Source: Gemmatimonadales bacterium
GTDB taxonomy: Bacteria; Gemmatimonadota; Gemmatimonadetes; Gemmatimonadales; GWC2-71-9
Length of the DNA stretch: 25,923 bases
Assembly: GCA_025924275.1 (NCBI GenBank)
Contig: JAICEH010000004.1
Coordinates: forward strand, 1 to 25,923
Reading direction: 5' to 3'
Below are positions 24,323-25,923 of the stretch, in pieces. The notes beneath the pieces were generated by a model that saw nothing but the letters and a program-made list of their open reading frames with translations, did not search any database and had not been told where the DNA came from. A program made the position numbers and the translations under genes. Position 1 is the stretch's first letter, and each line of letters starts with the position of its first letter.

Positions 24323-24355
24323 AAGAAGAAGCGGCCCGTGGACTCCACGGGCCGC
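24323..24355 (-). terminator. Attenuator: Rho-independent terminator before the phe operon
   Basis: On the minus strand, GCGGCCCGTGG (24355-24345) and CCACGGGCCGC (24341-24331) form a perfect 11-bp stem with a 3-nt loop, followed at once by TTCTTCTT (24330-24323). It lies between the leader peptide stop (24382) and the DAHP synthase ATG (24297), where default termination would shut the operon off. Confidence 0.88.
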
Positions 24356-24381
24356 CGATCGGGTGCCGCTGCGTCCGCCTG

Positions 24382-24462
24382 CTAGCGCGTTCGCCCGGTC
24401 CCGCGGCCCGTGGCACGGGTCGCGTAGCGGAAGAAGCGGAAGGCGAACTGCTCGCGGGTCAT
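24382..24462 (-). CDS. Phenylalanine/tyrosine-rich leader peptide (pheL-like)
   Basis: A 26-residue peptide, too short for routine gene callers. It reads MTREQ, then FAFRFFRY (residues 6-13: four Phe and one Tyr in eight codons, all TTC and TAC), then a Thr/Gly/Arg tail, and ends with TAG at 24382. It lies directly before a terminator in front of the aroF-aroQ-pheA genes, the classical arrangement of a ribosome-stalling leader peptide. Low charged Phe-tRNA would stall the ribosome on the Phe codons and leave 24413-24403 free to form the antiterminator. The ATG at 24462 is about where transcription should begin, so the mRNA is probably leaderless. An in-frame ATG at 24474 lies inside the -10 and is unlikely to be transcribed. 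Confidence 0.8.
   Translation of the reverse strand: MTREQFAFRFFRYATRATGRGTGRTR
24403..24423 (-). promoter_or_regulatory. Leader hairpin (1:2) and antiterminator arm of the phe attenuator
   Basis: GCGACCCGT (24423-24415) pairs with ACGGGCCGC (24411-24403), 8 bp with one A/C mismatch, starting right after the Tyr codon. The segment 24413-24403 (CCACGGGCCGC) is identical to the terminator's 3' arm, so it can instead pair perfectly (11 bp) with the terminator 5' arm at 24355-24345. Confidence 0.75.
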
Positions 24463-24469
24463 GGGTACC

Positions 24470-24498
24470 AGCATATCCTCCGTCGGGGGATCCCGCAA
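24470..24498 (-). promoter_or_regulatory. Promoter of the phe operon
   Basis: On the minus strand: TTGCGG (24498-24493), 17 bp, TATGCT (24475-24470). The predicted first base, 7-8 nt further on, is the A of the leader peptide ATG at 24462. It lies 26 bp beyond the penicillin-binding protein stop. Confidence 0.6.
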
Positions 24499-24523
24499 CC
24501 CGCCGTCGCGGCTCGATCCCCAG

Positions 24524-25923
24524 CTAGTCGAACAGGTCCCCGAACAGCTTCGCCACCGCCGAGCCGATGCTCTCGAACACCGAGGCGAGCGGGGCGGCGT
24601 GCTGGTCGCAGCGCTCGGTCGGCGCGGTACCGGCACGGAACCACTCCACCCGCGTGGTCGGACAGTACTCCCCGGCGAGGAGTCCGGTCTCCGCGTCGAT
24701 CACCGCCGGGACCACCCCCTCGGGTGGGCTCCACTCGGCGATGTCCCCCTCCTCGCTCCAACCCGCACGATAGAACGCCGCCCAGATCGGCGCCGCGAGC
24801 GAGGCGCCCGACCCCCGGGCTCCCAGGGGCGCACGGTCGTCGTGCCCCACCCAGACGGCAGCGGCCAGGCTCGGCGTATATCCCACGAACCAGGCGTCCA
24901 CGTTGTCGTTGGTCGTTCCCGTCTTCCCGCCCATCGGGACGCCCACGCCGCGGGCGCGCACCACCCACCCCGTGCCCTCCTCCACTGCCGACTCGAGCAT
25001 CGAGTGCACCAGGAAGGCATCGCGCGGATCCAGCACCTCGACCGGCTCCTGCGGCTCAGCCTGCCACAGCACCCGGCCCTGCACGTCCTCGATCCGCTCG
25101 ACGAACCACGGGGTCACGGCCCGACCGCCGTTGGCGAACGGCGCGTAGGCGCTCACCAGTTCGACCGGGGTGACCTCGAAACTGCCGAGCGCCACCGCGG
25201 GGACCGCTTCGAGAGGGCTCCGGATGCCGAGCCGGCGGGCCGTCTCGACCACGCGCTGGAGCCCGATGTCCTGGCTCACCCGGACGGTGGCGGCGTTGGC
25301 GGACCGCGCCAGGGCGTGGCGCAGCGTCACCCGCCCGAGGTACTCGCCCGAGGCGTTCGCGGGCCGCCAGACGGTGCGGCCGGTGCGCACCTCGACCGGC
25401 TCGTCCTCCACGCCGGTGGCGGTGGTATACCCCGCCTCGATGGCGGCGGCGTAGACGAAGGGCTTGAAGGCGGATCCCGGCTGCCGGCGTGCCTCCAGCG
25501 CGCGGTTGAAGCCACCGGGGACGTAGCGCCGCCCTCCGGCCACCGCCCGGAGGGCGCCGCTCCGCGGGTCGATCGCCACCAGCGCCGCCTCGGCGCGGCC
25601 CGAGCCGCGCACCGCCCGTTCCGCGGACTCCTGGGCCCCCCGGTCGAAGGTGGTGGCGATGACGAGGTCGCCGCGCTGCGCCCCCCCGAGCACCGAGTCC
25701 GCGAAGGCGCGCGCCATCGCCGCCGCCCACCCGTCCGGAGCCGCCGCCGCCCACCCGCGCCGGGCCGGCCGGAGCGGCTCGCGCGCCGCCCTGGCCGCGG
25801 CTTCGCGCGAGATGAACCCCTGCTCCGCCATCAGTCCCAGCACCAGGTTGCGGCGCTCCCGGGACCGATCGGTCGCGCGGCGCGGGTCGTAGTGCACCGG
25901 CGCGCGCGGGAGTGCCGCGAGGC
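24524..25923 (-). CDS. Class A penicillin-binding protein (PBP1A type), C-terminal part
   Basis: The frame runs off the right edge, so only the last 466 residues are present; the upstream part should contain the membrane anchor and GT51 transglycosylase. The visible part opens LAALPRAPVHYDPRR, the usual end of the glycosyltransferase domain, then a linker, then the transpeptidase domain with all three active-site motifs: PGSAFKP (Ser-x-x-Lys), SANAATV (Ser-x-Asn) and GKTGTTNDN (Lys-Thr-Gly). It cross-links peptidoglycan at the inner membrane and is the target of beta-lactams. The C-terminus has EYCPTTRVEWFRAGTAPTERCD, a two-Cys tail common in this family. A GTG near 25897 is inside the domain and is not the true start. 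An imperfect stem (GGGGATC/GATCCCC, 24486-24492 with 24515-24521) just after the stop may be its terminator. Confidence 0.93.
   Translation of the reverse strand, partial: LAALPRAPVHYDPRRATDRSRERRNLVLGLMAEQGFISREAAARAAREPLRPARRGWAAAAPDGWAAAMARAFADSVLGGAQRGDLVIATTFDRGAQESAERAVRGSGRAEAALVAIDPRSGALRAVAGGRRYVPGGFNRALEARRQPGSAFKPFVYAAAIEAGYTTATGVEDEPVEVRTGRTVWRPANASGEYLGRVTLRHALARSANAATVRVSQDIGLQRVVETARRLGIRSPLEAVPAVALGSFEVTPVELVSAYAPFANGGRAVTPWFVERIEDVQGRVLWQAEPQEPVEVLDPRDAFLVHSMLESAVEEGTGWVVRARGVGVPMGGKTGTTNDNVDAWFVGYTPSLAAAVWVGHDDRAPLGARGSGASLAAPIWAAFYRAGWSEEGDIAEWSPPEGVVPAVIDAETGLLAGEYCPTTRVEWFRAGTAPTERCDQHAAPLASVFESIGSAVAKLFGDLFD

Noticed and set aside
24472..24474. Upstream in-frame ATG for the phe leader peptide
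   Set aside because: It lies within the -10 TATGCT and only 2 nt from GGAGG, so it would be neither transcribed from this promoter nor well spaced for initiation.

Overview
This is a high-GC, gene-dense bacterial chromosome segment. The gene mix suggests Gemmatimonadota or a close relative: a PknB-type kinase with the 'GRGGMATVYLAED' glycine loop, a DUF5117-type zinc metalloprotease lipoprotein, small glycine-zipper envelope proteins, a nucleoside-symporter-type MFS protein next to a DUF1080 protein and a Tat-exported Gfo/Idh oxidoreductase, and an EF-P with a 'TPGNLRAF' loop. This placement is inference from protein style, not a phylogeny. I see no rRNA, tRNA, insertion sequence, prophage or CRISPR array.

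Layout. 1-4546: a likely carbohydrate (3-keto-glycoside) group made of the tail of a PA14-like protein, a Gfo/Idh oxidoreductase, an MFS carrier and a DUF1080 lipoprotein, followed by a double-VOC protein. 4680-9900: a PP2C phosphatase, a two-PDZ exported protein, a chalcone-isomerase-like exported protein and a large zincin lipoprotein. 9976-15479: HrpB helicase, two small envelope proteins, a phosphoribosyltransferase and a Ser/Thr kinase. 15476-20790: two small envelope proteins, an EamA exporter, a YpfJ-type metallopeptidase, a short conserved protein, elongation factor P and a subtilisin-like lipoprotein. 21022-22429: a tight three-gene operon (CGNR-type regulator, ABM-like protein, DinB-like protein) behind a striking AT-rich dyad. 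22407-24462: a phenylalanine operon (DAHP synthase, chorismate mutase, prephenate dehydratase). 24524-right edge: a class A penicillin-binding protein, cut by the window.

The most interesting signal is a complete, previously unannotated ribosome-mediated attenuator in front of the phenylalanine operon. It has a promoter (TTGCGG, 17 bp, TATGCT), a 26-codon leader peptide carrying the run FAFRFFRY, a hairpin just after that run, and a perfect 11-bp terminator stem with a T-rich tail. An 11-nt copy of the terminator's 3' arm lies inside the leader ORF, so it can form the competing antiterminator. The spacing also suggests that the leader peptide mRNA is leaderless. The second most interesting signal is the dyad over the -10 of the CGNR operon, a probable autoregulatory operator. 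Other points are an EF-P whose modification-loop tip is Asn, a prephenate dehydratase without an ACT domain and with altered active-site motifs, and strong hairpins at several gene ends.
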